Made by a program: the position numbers and the translations under genes. From Lachnospiraceae bacterium (GTDB taxonomy: Bacteria > Bacillota > Clostridia > Lachnospirales > Lachnospiraceae), in assembly GCA_024698555.1 (NCBI GenBank), contig JAILRI010000089.1:1-55477 (forward strand): DNA of 55,477 nucleotides. The letters are read 5' to 3'. This document shows positions 16,547-25,125 of this stretch, piece after piece; positions within the stretch are counted from its first letter, which is position 1, and each line of letters opens with the position of its first letter. The notes beneath the pieces were generated by a model. The model ran no database searches. It was not told where the DNA came from and was given only the letters and a program-made list of their open reading frames with translations.

Positions 16547-17224
16547 TTACCTCATATAAGCGTCAAATCTCTTCATAAATTCTTTTACATTGCGTTCAAT
16601 ATCTCCATGGAAAACGCTGCTTCCGGACACGATGACATTTGCGCCGGCTTCTATCACCTGCCCGGCGTTGTCCAGAGTGATGCCTCCGTCCACTTCGATA
16701 TCAAAATCAAACCCGCCTTCATCTCTGAGAGATGCCAGCTCACGAAGCTTGGAATAAGTGCTTTCAATAAACTGCTGTCCGCCAAAACCCGGCTTTACCG
16801 ACATAATGAGAATCATATCAGCCATACCAAGATAAGGAAGGATATGAACAAGGGGAGTTTCCGGATTGATGGAAATACCGCAGCGCTTACCGGTTTTTCG
16901 TATATGTCTGATCACATCGGTAAGACCCACTTCATTACATGCCTCAAAATGCACAGTTATCGAATCGGCTCCGGCCTTGGCAAACTCATCAATATAACGG
17001 TCAGGCTCAACTATCATCAGATGACAGTCAATGAAAATATCGGTTCCGGCACGTACGCTTGCAAGCACAGGCAGTCCGAAGCTCATGCTGGGAACGAACA
17101 TGCCATCCATTACATCGTAGTGCAGATACTGCGCCCCGTTTTCCTTAACTTCTCTTATCTGAGTGCCCAGATTCATAAAATCCGCGGCAAGAATTGACGG
17201 AGCAAGCTTTATACTGCGTTTCAT
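16547..17224 (-). CDS. rpe: Ribulose-phosphate 3-epimerase
   Basis: A 225-residue TIM-barrel enzyme that interconverts ribulose 5-phosphate and xylulose 5-phosphate in the pentose phosphate pathway. It begins KLAPSILAADFMNLG and has YLHYDVMDGMFVPSMSFG with a catalytic Asp, the metal-ligand His in DCHLMI, MSVKPGFGGQQF, and EVDGGI with the second catalytic Asp. Length and order are standard. It follows rsgA by 24 bases, as in B. subtilis and many relatives, and AGAGGA precedes the ATG. Confidence 0.98.
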   Translation of the reverse strand: MKRSIKLAPSILAADFMNLGTQIREVKENGAQYLHYDVMDGMFVPSMSFGLPVLASVRAGTDIFIDCHLMIVEPDRYIDEFAKAGADSITVHFEACNEVGLTDVIRHIRKTGKRCGISINPETPLVHILPYLGMADMILIMSVKPGFGGQQFIESTYSKLRELASLRDEGGFDFDIEVDGGITLDNAGQVIEAGANVIVSGSSVFHGDIERNVKEFMKRFDAYMR

Positions 17225-17248
17225 CTTAATCCTCTTTAATTTAAATTA

Positions 17249-18142
17249 TTATCTTCTTCTTTTATACAGACCGGCTTCCTGTTTTTCAAGCTCCGCGTAC
17301 ATCGATCGATAGTTCTCATATCTGACCCGGCTGATGAGCTGAGCACTGACAGCGTTTTTGACACCGCAGTCAGGCTCGTTTATATGCATGCAGGAATCAA
17401 ACCTGCATTCCGTACTGTAGTCGTTGAATTCGTAAAAATAACAGCGCAGTTCTTCCTTCGCTATATCCTTGATGTATAACGAGGTAAAACCGGGAGTATC
17501 TGTCAGATAAGTATGTTCCCACAGCTTTACCAGTTCGGTATGACGGGTGGTCTGTTTTCCCCGTTCTATCCTCTTTGACAGCTCGCCTGTTTCCATCCCG
17601 GCTAACGGTGCCAGAAGATTCATCATACTGGATTTTCCGACACCGGACGGGCCGGCAAGTACGGTAGTCTTTCCGTCCAGCAGTTCCCTGATGCGGTTTA
17701 TCCCTTCATTTTCACGAACACTTGCAAATACGACCTCATGCCCGCACAGCTCATAGGTTTCTTTAAGGAGCTTGAGACCTTCATCCGCGGCAATGTCGAT
17801 CTTGTTGAAACAGATGATAGTATGGATATTCTGTTTCTGCATCATGATCAGGAATCTGTCCAGCAGGTTAAGATTGGGATCGGGCTTGGCGGCGGCAAAT
17901 ACCACCAGGGCCTGATCGACATTGGCCGCCTGCGGTCTGAACATGGAGTTTTTTCTCTCCTTGACAGAGGTTATATTGCCTTCCTTATCCTGTTCATCGG
18001 TGACATCGAAAACCACATTGTCACCGACCAGCGGCGAAATATCCTTCAGTCTGAATATTCCTTTCGCCCTGCAGGCATAAACACTGTCTCCTGAATCAAC
18101 ATAATAAAAACCCGATAATGATTTAACGATCTTTCCTTCCAT
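17249..18142 (-). CDS. rsgA: Ribosome small-subunit-dependent GTPase RsgA
   Basis: A 297-residue circularly permuted GTPase that checks late 30S subunit assembly. An OB fold at the N-terminus (GKIVKSLSGFYYV) is followed by G4 CFNKIDIA, then G1 GPSGVGKSS and G3 LTDTPG in permuted order. A zinc-binding region CRFDSCMHINEPDC ends it. I prefer ATG 18142 (MEGKIV) over the GTG at 18160: GGAG lies 9 bases before the ATG, and B. subtilis RsgA begins at this point. It follows the PASTA kinase closely; in B. subtilis the homologous kinase PrkC phosphorylates RsgA, so the two are functionally linked. Confidence 0.96.
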   Translation of the reverse strand: MEGKIVKSLSGFYYVDSGDSVYACRAKGIFRLKDISPLVGDNVVFDVTDEQDKEGNITSVKERKNSMFRPQAANVDQALVVFAAAKPDPNLNLLDRFLIMMQKQNIHTIICFNKIDIAADEGLKLLKETYELCGHEVVFASVRENEGINRIRELLDGKTTVLAGPSGVGKSSMMNLLAPLAGMETGELSKRIERGKQTTRHTELVKLWEHTYLTDTPGFTSLYIKDIAKEELRCYFYEFNDYSTECRFDSCMHINEPDCGVKNAVSAQLISRVRYENYRSMYAELEKQEAGLYKRRR

Positions 18143-18160
18143 ATACGCCTGCTCCGCCAC

Positions 18161-20314
18161 TTAACCGACAGGTGTTTCGCCGTCATCGGGAACAGGAGTC
18201 GCCGTCGGCTCAGGTTCTGCCGTAGGTTCGGGAGTTGCCGTAGGCACAGGCTCCTCTGTAGGTTCGGGAGCCTCTGTGGGTTCGGGCTCTTCCGTAGGTT
18301 CTTGCTCTGTTTCGGGCACAGGAGTCGCCGTCGGCTCATCCGGTACTGAAGTAGGCTCGGTTTCACCGGTACCGGGTCCTAAGCTTACCACATAATCAAC
18401 CGTTGTACCCGAATCCACCAGAGTACCTTCGGGAATCGACTGGGATATGATAAGACCGCTTTCAACCGTATCACTGTACGCGGCAGTCTCTTCACCGGGT
18501 TCAAGTCCGTTCGCAGCCAGGTTTTTCTTGGCCGATTTAACCTTCATGCCTGTAATCAGAGGTACGGATACCGATATAGTCTCTTCACCGTCGCTCACAT
18601 ATACCGTGACTTCAGAGCCCTTTTCAACTCTGGCCGGTGCGTCCGGTTCGGTCCTTATGACTTTTCCGCTCTCAATTTCGTTGCTGTACTCGTGAAGCTC
18701 TATGACTTTCAGATTATAAGCCTCCAGCAGGGATTTGGCGGACGCAAAGTCCCTGTTTTTTACATCTATCAGGTCTATAAGCTCTTTACCGGCACTTACA
18801 GTCAGCCTGATATTGCCATCCTTGGAAACCAGCATGCCGTCAGTAGGATACTGAGCGGAAACCTTTCCTTTATCGATCTCTTCGGAGAATTCCTCATTGG
18901 AATAATCGATCGTAAGATTCGTTGAGTATTTATTCAGCAGATTCAGGGCATCACTGACGGTATATCCAATAACATACGGCATGGAAAAAGTATCCGCCAA
19001 AGGATCGAAGGGCGGCGGCGTAGGTGTAGCCGTAGCTTCCGGTATGGTCGATATCTTCGAGGTCGTCGGTGTGGGTATCTCGGTAACCGTATTGATGATA
19101 TTGCCCTGTTCATTGTCAGGGTTAAAGAAGTACTTCTTAAGGAAGTAGAAAATGATAAATACCAGCGATACCGCGAAAATAATGCTGACGATGGCAAGTA
19201 TCTTTTCGAGAGTCGAATTCATGGAATCGATCTCTTCTGCTTCCTTGCGGATATGCTTCGCGTTGGGTCTGGGTTCTTCATCGCGCCTTGAGGACGACCT
19301 TCCCGAAGAACGGTGTGAAGATGACGTTTCCCTGTTTTCATAGGCATCCGATGATGAAGCCGAGTTACGGGATTCATAATATACGACCGGAGATTTTGCC
19401 GCCGATTTGATGGACTCCATCTCCTCATTTGTCATGGGTCTGGTGGGTGAATTGGTCACTGCAGCACTGCTGCTTATATTCACGTAATCACCGTCGGGAT
19501 TGAGAATGGAACGCTTCAGATCACGTATAAGTTCGGCCGCGCTCTGATAGCGGCGCTCGGGCTTCTTCTGCATGCATTTCTGCACTATGCGGTCCACACT
19601 GGTGGGAACCTCAGGATTGAGGACCTGTACGGGAGTAGCCTCGCTCTGAATGTGAAGCAGAGCTACCGAAACGGAATTGTCCCCCGCAAAGGGAACCTGA
19701 CCGGTGAGCATTTCATAAAGCGTAACGCCTAACGAATAGATATCGCTCCGTTCATCGGAATAACCGCCCCTGGCCTGTTCCGGAGACAGATAATGCACGG
19801 AACCCATGGCGTTCTGGGAAATGGTATTGCTGGTAGCCGCCTTGGCTATACCGAAGTCCGCTACCTTAACCTTTCCTTCACGTGAAATGATGATATTCTG
19901 GGGCTTGATGTCCCTGTGTATGATGTGATGGGTATGCGCTGCTTCCATGCCCTGAGCTATCTGTATGGCAATACCCACAGCTTCTTTGACATCGAGTCCG
20001 CCCTTGCGTTCGATAAAACGCTTGAGTGTGATGCCTTCTACCAGCTCCATCACTATATAATGCAATCCGTCATCATCACCGACATCATAGACACTCACAA
20101 TATTAGGGTGTGACAATCCGGCAACAGACTGAGCCTCGGCGCGGAATTTCTGTACAAAATTCGCGTCCGAGGAAAATTCGGGCTTAAGAATCTTTATCGC
20201 TACGTATCGGTTAAGCCTGTGGCATTTTGCCTTGTATACATCAGCCATGCCTCCGGAACCGACTTTGTCGATTATCTCATATCTGTCGCTGATAAACATC
20301 CCGGACTTAATCAT
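18161..20314 (-). CDS. prkC: PASTA-domain serine/threonine protein kinase
   Basis: A 717-residue membrane kinase that senses cell-wall fragments. The cytoplasmic kinase domain (about 1-275) shows GSGGMADVYKA, the catalytic HRDIKPQN and DFGIAKA. A basic, Ser-rich juxtamembrane part leads to one membrane helix (about 370-395, ILAIVSIIFAVSLVFIIFYF). Outside the cell are three PASTA repeats (about 440-660) and a low-complexity tail rich in Pro, Thr and Glu. ATG 20314 is chosen because AAGGAG lies 10 bases before it. The phosphatase prpC is directly upstream and probably reverses its action. Likely targets from the family include RsgA, next in the operon, and cell-wall enzymes. Confidence 0.97.
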   Translation of the reverse strand: MIKSGMFISDRYEIIDKVGSGGMADVYKAKCHRLNRYVAIKILKPEFSSDANFVQKFRAEAQSVAGLSHPNIVSVYDVGDDDGLHYIVMELVEGITLKRFIERKGGLDVKEAVGIAIQIAQGMEAAHTHHIIHRDIKPQNIIISREGKVKVADFGIAKAATSNTISQNAMGSVHYLSPEQARGGYSDERSDIYSLGVTLYEMLTGQVPFAGDNSVSVALLHIQSEATPVQVLNPEVPTSVDRIVQKCMQKKPERRYQSAAELIRDLKRSILNPDGDYVNISSSAAVTNSPTRPMTNEEMESIKSAAKSPVVYYESRNSASSSDAYENRETSSSHRSSGRSSSRRDEEPRPNAKHIRKEAEEIDSMNSTLEKILAIVSIIFAVSLVFIIFYFLKKYFFNPDNEQGNIINTVTEIPTPTTSKISTIPEATATPTPPPFDPLADTFSMPYVIGYTVSDALNLLNKYSTNLTIDYSNEEFSEEIDKGKVSAQYPTDGMLVSKDGNIRLTVSAGKELIDLIDVKNRDFASAKSLLEAYNLKVIELHEYSNEIESGKVIRTEPDAPARVEKGSEVTVYVSDGEETISVSVPLITGMKVKSAKKNLAANGLEPGEETAAYSDTVESGLIISQSIPEGTLVDSGTTVDYVVSLGPGTGETEPTSVPDEPTATPVPETEQEPTEEPEPTEAPEPTEEPVPTATPEPTAEPEPTATPVPDDGETPVG
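18170..18345. repeat. Low-complexity coding repeat in the kinase tail
   Basis: The 3' end of the kinase gene repeats short units encoding PTATPVP, EPTEEPEP and similar runs. The DNA shows repeated GTAGGTTCGG-like blocks on the plus strand. Such imperfect repeats can change length by slippage. The encoded tail is outside the membrane and probably acts as an extended, wall-spanning spacer. Confidence 0.7.
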
Positions 20315-20334
20315 CTTCAAACTACTCCTTAAAA

Positions 20335-21072
20335 TCAATCTTCATTTTTTATCAGAATTACTGAAATATTGTCCTTGCCGCCGTTATCATTGGCCTTGTC
20401 GATAAGTATCTGTACCGCAGAGCTCAGATCGTCGCGGTACTCGCTTACCGTCTCAAATATTTCCGCGTCGGAAAGCATATTGGACAGGCCGTCCGAGCAT
20501 AACAGAACTATCGCACCCTTTTCCAGTTTAAGATTGAAAAAATCAGGGGTAACGACTCCAAGTGCCGATAACGCTCTGGTAACTACGTTTTTTTTGGGAT
20601 GGAACCGAGCTTCTTCCTTACGGATCTCACCCTTTTTGACCATCTCGGCCACCAGAGAATGATCCTCTGTTATCTGTCTTATCTGTGAATCGATGACATA
20701 AAGGCGGCTGTCACCGATATTGCCTACATACATCTGACCGTCTTCATTGATGCTGCACATTACGAAGGTAGTTCCCATGCCTTCCAGATCGGGGTTTTCC
20801 GAAGCCTTTACGATCAGCTCCTCATTGATGGTCCTTAAGGTATCCTCGATCAGCGTAAGTACGCTGTAGACCGGTCCGGTCTCTTCAGCAAGCCTCATCG
20901 TAAAGTTTTCTACCGTATACTTTGAAGCATAATCTCCGGCGTTATGTCCTCCCATGCCGTCGGCTACGATATACAGATTCGGAAGCGGTCCCACTTTGGA
21001 ATCATTGACATAAATATAATCCTGGTTGGTATTTCTAACTATACCAACATCTGTCCTGCCATATGATCTCAA
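20335..21072 (-). CDS. prpC: PP2C-family serine/threonine phosphatase
   Basis: A 245-residue metal-dependent phosphatase, the partner of the PASTA kinase. Motifs are GIVRNTNQD, the metal-binding VADGMGGH, NIGDSRLYV, LLCSDGLSNML and DNISVILI, in the normal PP2C order. The start codon is TTG at 21072, preceded by an AGGGGGTGG ribosome site; no ATG is available at the conserved N-terminus. Its stop lies 21 bases before the kinase start, so both proteins come from one message and would set the phosphorylation level together. Confidence 0.97.
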   Translation of the reverse strand: MRSYGRTDVGIVRNTNQDYIYVNDSKVGPLPNLYIVADGMGGHNAGDYASKYTVENFTMRLAEETGPVYSVLTLIEDTLRTINEELIVKASENPDLEGMGTTFVMCSINEDGQMYVGNIGDSRLYVIDSQIRQITEDHSLVAEMVKKGEIRKEEARFHPKKNVVTRALSALGVVTPDFFNLKLEKGAIVLLCSDGLSNMLSDAEIFETVSEYRDDLSSAVQILIDKANDNGGKDNISVILIKNED

Positions 21073-21121
21073 CTAAAAACCACCCCCTTTCCGCTTGATT
21101 CGTAATGCTGCCGGTAAAGCT

Positions 21122-22153
21122 TTAACCGCCGCTTATGTATTTTCTCCTCAACTGTCCGCAGGCGGCATCTATATCGCCGCCCATACCTCTTCTAATAGTA
21201 GCATTTATTCCGTTTTTTTCAAGTATATTTTTAAATGCCGTAATTCTGCGTATATCCGCTCTTTCGAATCCCTTACCCTCCACCGGGTTGACCGGGATCA
21301 GGTTGACATGGCAGTTTTTACCCGCCAGCAACCCGGAAAGCTCATCTGCACATTCAGGGGTATCATTGACACCCTCAGCGAGACTGTATTCATAAGTCAC
21401 ACGTCTTCCGGTCACGGCAAAATAATCGTCGCAGGCTTTTATAATGTCTGATATAGAGTACTTCCGGGCTATCGGCATCATGCTGCGTCTCAGCTCATCA
21501 TTCGGCGCATGCAGCGAAATGGCAAGTGTCAGAGGATAGCCCTTTTCAGCCAGTTCATAAATCTTTTCCACTATACCGCAGGTAGATACGGTCACATTAC
21601 GCCCGGAAAGCCCCAGTCCCCGTTTATCTGTCAGCAGCTCATAAAATCTGCAGAAATTATCAAAATTATCGAACGGTTCTCCGGTACCCATCACTACCAC
21701 ATTGCTGATGCGTTCGTTTTCATTCTTTGAAATGTGATAGATCTGCTCCAGCATCTCACCGGCTTTGAGATCACGGACCTTACCGCCTATGCCGGACGCG
21801 CAGAACCTGCAGCCCATCGCACAGCCGACCTGTGATGATATACATACCGAGCAGCCATGCTCATATCTCATAAATACACTTTCTATAACATTACCGTCTT
21901 CAAGCCTGAAAAGGAATTTTTTCGTGCCGTCCTTTTTCGATTCCAGAACATCCGCAATAGTCAGCCCGGTAAAGGAAAAGCTTTCCTTCATCCTGTTGCG
22001 CAGCGAAGCCGGAACGTTCAGCATCTCATCAAAACCGGAAACCATTTTTTTATGCAGCCATCCAAATATCTGCTCCGCCCGGTATCCGGGTTCATTCAAG
22101 TCAGTAATGTTTTTTAAGAGTTCTTCGTAAGACAGGGATTTTAAATCCTGCAT
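21122..22153 (-). CDS. rlmN: 23S rRNA (adenine-2503-C2)-methyltransferase RlmN
   Basis: A 343-residue radical-SAM enzyme that methylates A2503 of 23S rRNA and A37 of some tRNAs. The Fe-S cluster motif CAMGCRFC is complete, GTGEPFDNFDN follows, and the mechanistic cysteine is visible in ACGQLR near the C-terminus. The ATG at 22153 has GAGGT before it. It sits between rsmB and prpC, the order seen in B. subtilis. The RlmN methylation site is at the peptidyl transferase centre; the Cfr resistance methylase is a relative, but this sequence and its location fit the housekeeping enzyme. Confidence 0.97.
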   Translation of the reverse strand: MQDLKSLSYEELLKNITDLNEPGYRAEQIFGWLHKKMVSGFDEMLNVPASLRNRMKESFSFTGLTIADVLESKKDGTKKFLFRLEDGNVIESVFMRYEHGCSVCISSQVGCAMGCRFCASGIGGKVRDLKAGEMLEQIYHISKNENERISNVVVMGTGEPFDNFDNFCRFYELLTDKRGLGLSGRNVTVSTCGIVEKIYELAEKGYPLTLAISLHAPNDELRRSMMPIARKYSISDIIKACDDYFAVTGRRVTYEYSLAEGVNDTPECADELSGLLAGKNCHVNLIPVNPVEGKGFERADIRRITAFKNILEKNGINATIRRGMGGDIDAACGQLRRKYISGG

Positions 22154-22169
22154 TGCTAAACCTCGATCA

Positions 22170-23582
22170 TCAGTTCTTCTTTAATAACGCGTAAAAGAAA
22201 CCGTCCGAGCCGGTTTCTCCGGGCAGCAGCTGTCTTGAAAGGAGTTCTTTAAAGCCCAGTTCCTTAATGTAAGCTGCGTTGTCTTCATTTTCATGCTTAT
22301 TGACCGTGCATGTACTGTATACCAGATATCCGCCGCGGTGAAGGTATCTTACCGCATTCTCTATAATACCGCGCTGCAGGGTTACCAGTTCTTCCTGTTT
22401 CAGGGCAGTCATATTATACTTGATGTCCGGTTTTTTCCCTATTACTCCGAGTCCCGAACAGGGTACATCCGCGATGACTATATCAAACCGGTCTTCAAAT
22501 TCCGGATTAAATACCGTCGCGTCATTCATCCGTACATCAATATTGTCAATCCTAAGCCTTTCGATATTGTCACGGATCAGCTTAAGCTTACGTTCCGTAA
22601 TATCACAGGCGGTAAAATGTGATCTCAGTCCACAGACTTTGAAGCGGTCAGCCATGTTAAGCGTCTTTCCGCCGGGGGCAGCACAAAGATCCAGTACCCT
22701 CAACGTATCATCATGACAGCTTTGCGAATCCAGGCCATCAGACAATGAGCCGCTTCTGGTACGTTCATTCAGGTATTCATGTATGGTATCGTCATCGGGA
22801 ATGCTGCCTGCAAGTACGGAACTGTGATCCTGCACCCAGAACAGCCCGCTCGCAAATTCATCCAGTGTGAACAGTGAATCATATCCCGATATCTTCATGC
22901 ATCCCGGAGCATCCTCCACAGGAATGACCACACATGTCTTTTTCTTCAGACGCTGTTCGAGTACGTAAGGTTCTATGCGGCTTCTGTTACAGCAGATGGT
23001 AGTCATGTTTTCCTTCATGAAATACTCAAATGAAGAAACCGTCTTTTCAAATCCGAAATGTTCAAGAAAATAGGATACGATCCACTCAGGCATGGAATAC
23101 TTAAAGCTTAAGGCTTTAACGCATGCGCTCAGGCTTTTCTCATCATCCGGTGGCGGTTCTATGTTTTCCTGTATCTGGGACAAAAGCTCGGTTTTCTTTC
23201 TGGCAACGTTTCTCAATACGCCGTTAACAAAGCCCGAAAGTCCACCCAGTCCATACTTTTTACAAAGGATGACTGCTTCATTACACGCAGCCGGGTCAGA
23301 AATATTAGTAAAAAGTATCTGGTATATGCCAAACCGTAATACATTTCTTATGAAGGGCTTCTGTTTGACCACCGGAACCGAAGAAAAGCGGTTGATGATC
23401 TCATCCAGCGTCAGCTTATGCTCAAGCGTCCCTATGCTCATCCTTTTTACAAACGCCCGGTCGTTCACGCTTAATCCGTCATACAGATCAAGGCTTGCGC
23501 TGATCACGATATGCGACGGTTTATTATTCTCTGTGATCTCGATCAGATTATCGAGCACTATTCTTCTGGGATTTCTCGCCAA
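22170..23582 (-). CDS. rsmB: 16S rRNA (cytosine-967-C5)-methyltransferase RsmB
   Basis: A 470-residue enzyme. Residues 1-150 are a NusB-like RNA-binding domain. The C-terminal methyltransferase has DLCAAPGGKT for SAM, DVPCSGLG and the catalytic YSTCTVNKHEN. The start is TTG at 23582 with AGAGGAG about 10 bases before it. An extra Ser/Asp-rich stretch (SGSLSDGLDSQSCHDD) is inserted just before the SAM-binding loop, which makes the protein longer than the usual 430-450 residues. It is between fmt and rlmN, the standard Gram-positive order. Confidence 0.96.
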   Translation of the reverse strand: MARNPRRIVLDNLIEITENNKPSHIVISASLDLYDGLSVNDRAFVKRMSIGTLEHKLTLDEIINRFSSVPVVKQKPFIRNVLRFGIYQILFTNISDPAACNEAVILCKKYGLGGLSGFVNGVLRNVARKKTELLSQIQENIEPPPDDEKSLSACVKALSFKYSMPEWIVSYFLEHFGFEKTVSSFEYFMKENMTTICCNRSRIEPYVLEQRLKKKTCVVIPVEDAPGCMKISGYDSLFTLDEFASGLFWVQDHSSVLAGSIPDDDTIHEYLNERTRSGSLSDGLDSQSCHDDTLRVLDLCAAPGGKTLNMADRFKVCGLRSHFTACDITERKLKLIRDNIERLRIDNIDVRMNDATVFNPEFEDRFDIVIADVPCSGLGVIGKKPDIKYNMTALKQEELVTLQRGIIENAVRYLHRGGYLVYSTCTVNKHENEDNAAYIKELGFKELLSRQLLPGETGSDGFFYALLKKN

Positions 23583-23596
23583 TGATCCGTTCTCCT

Positions 23597-24502
23597 CTAG
23601 AGCCTGAAGCCTTTTAAGAATTCGGCTGCCGGCATACGTTTCTTTCCTTCGAGCTGAAGTTCGAGTATCCGTAAGCTTCCGTCCGACGTACCTACATACA
23701 GCTCTTTATTGTCAAAAGTATGCATATGTCCGGCTTCGAGTCCCATATTTGGAGCAGCTTCGGCTTTCCACAGTTTTATCATCTTTTTATTTATGCAGGT
23801 ATAAGCTCCCGGCCAGGGATTCAGTCCTCTGATCCTGCGTTCCAGTTCGGCAGATGTCAAATTAAAATCCAGTTCGCCATCGCTTTTTTTCAGCACAGGT
23901 ACATATGTAGCCAGTGATTCATCCTGTGGAACCGGATCAGCGGTGCCGTTTTCTATCATATCCATAGCTTCGAGCAATACAGGACCTGCCAGCTCGCCAA
24001 GCCTGTCGTGAAGGCTTCCCGCGGTCTCATCCAAAGCCAGCTTCAGCCTCTTGGCAAGTATTACGGCTCCGGTATCAAGCCCCTTTTCCATATACATGAT
24101 GGATATACCGCTGTACTCCTCTCCGTTGATCACAGCCCACTGTATCGGAGATGCACCCCGGTATCTGGGAAGCAGTGACGCGTGGACATTGATGCAGCGG
24201 TATTTGGGAAGCTCGAGAATGTTTTCCTTCAGTATCTGGCCATAAGCGGCTACCACTATGATATCGGGTTCGTATGAAGCGATCTCATCCGCTGATTCAG
24301 GCGCGGATGCCTTAACCGGCTGAAGTACAGGTATGTTTTTTTCCAGCGCAAGCTTCTTAACGGGTGAAAAAATGATCTCATTACCTCTGGCATTCGGTTT
24401 GTCCGGCTGTGTCACCACAGCCGCCACATCATGCTTCGAACTGGTAAGCGCCCCCAGCACCATCGCCGCTATTTCAGGCGTTCCCATAAATACGACTCTC
24501 AT
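23597..24502 (-). CDS. fmt: Methionyl-tRNA formyltransferase
   Basis: A 301-residue enzyme that formylates Met-tRNA(fMet) for translation start, using 10-formyltetrahydrofolate. MRVVFMGTPEIA opens the Rossmann-like domain. NVHASLLPRYRGASPIQWA carries the catalytic Asn and His with the SLLPxYRG signature. The C-terminal OB fold has GLNPWPGAY. GAGGTAGGAT precedes the ATG. It is directly downstream of def, whose product removes the same formyl group after translation. Confidence 0.98.
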   Translation of the reverse strand: MRVVFMGTPEIAAMVLGALTSSKHDVAAVVTQPDKPNARGNEIIFSPVKKLALEKNIPVLQPVKASAPESADEIASYEPDIIVVAAYGQILKENILELPKYRCINVHASLLPRYRGASPIQWAVINGEEYSGISIMYMEKGLDTGAVILAKRLKLALDETAGSLHDRLGELAGPVLLEAMDMIENGTADPVPQDESLATYVPVLKKSDGELDFNLTSAELERRIRGLNPWPGAYTCINKKMIKLWKAEAAPNMGLEAGHMHTFDNKELYVGTSDGSLRILELQLEGKKRMPAAEFLKGFRL

Positions 24503-24565
24503 ATCCTACCTCGTTTCGATACCTTTCGGGAAGTCTGCCAAAGTACCTATGTACAGCAGATCTGT

Positions 24566-25045
24566 TTATTCTTCGTCTTCTGAATTACTTACAAGTTCAC
24601 CTTCAACTTTTGAAGTATATAATATACCGTCCAGATGGTCTATCTCATGCTGAAGCGCGCGCGCCAGCAAGCCGTCGCCTTCTATCTCAAACTCTTTCAT
24701 ATCTTCATTCAGGGCTTTAACTTTAACATGCTCCGCTCTGGTCACTGTACCATGCTTGCCGGGAACAGACAGACATCCTTCGGTTCCGGTCTGTTCTCCG
24801 CTCAGCTCAACAATTTGGGGATTTATCAGAACTACAGGCTCATCGCCTTCTTCCGAAACATCTATGACCACGATCCTTTTCAGCACTCCTACCTGTGGAG
24901 CAGCCAGTCCCACACCGTCCGCGTCATACATGGTTTCCAGCATGTCGCCGATCAGCTCCCTGTTCCGGTTGGTCATCTGAGTCACTTCTTTTGAGATCTT
25001 GTATAAGATCGGGTCTTTTTCAAGCCTGATATTTCTTTTTGCCAT
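24566..25045 (-). CDS. def: Peptide deformylase
   Basis: A 159-residue metalloenzyme that removes formyl from the N-terminal methionine of new proteins. All three motifs are present: GVGLAAPQVG, EGCLSVP with the metal-binding Cys, and QHEIDHLDG with two metal-binding His and the catalytic Glu. It is the first gene of its own promoter segment and is followed by fmt after 63 bases. Confidence 0.98.
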   Translation of the reverse strand: MAKRNIRLEKDPILYKISKEVTQMTNRNRELIGDMLETMYDADGVGLAAPQVGVLKRIVVIDVSEEGDEPVVLINPQIVELSGEQTGTEGCLSVPGKHGTVTRAEHVKVKALNEDMKEFEIEGDGLLARALQHEIDHLDGILYTSKVEGELVSNSEDEE

Positions 25046-25096
25046 GATGTTAGCCTTTCAAAAAATATAAGATATCCGGGCAATGCCACACCCTTA

Positions 25097-25125
25097 ATCA
25101 TAACACATTCCGTATTTTGTGTCAA
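25097..25125 (-). promoter_or_regulatory. Internal promoter before def, overlapping the priA stop
   Basis: On the minus strand TTGACA (25125-25120), a 17-base spacer and TATGAT (25102-25097). The TGA of priA lies inside the -35 element. It would allow def-fmt-rsmB and the genes below to be expressed apart from murE-priA. Confidence 0.85.

Noticed and set aside
21122-22153. Cfr-type antibiotic resistance methylase instead of RlmN
   Set aside because: Position between rsmB and prpC, and the family motifs, fit the housekeeping RlmN.
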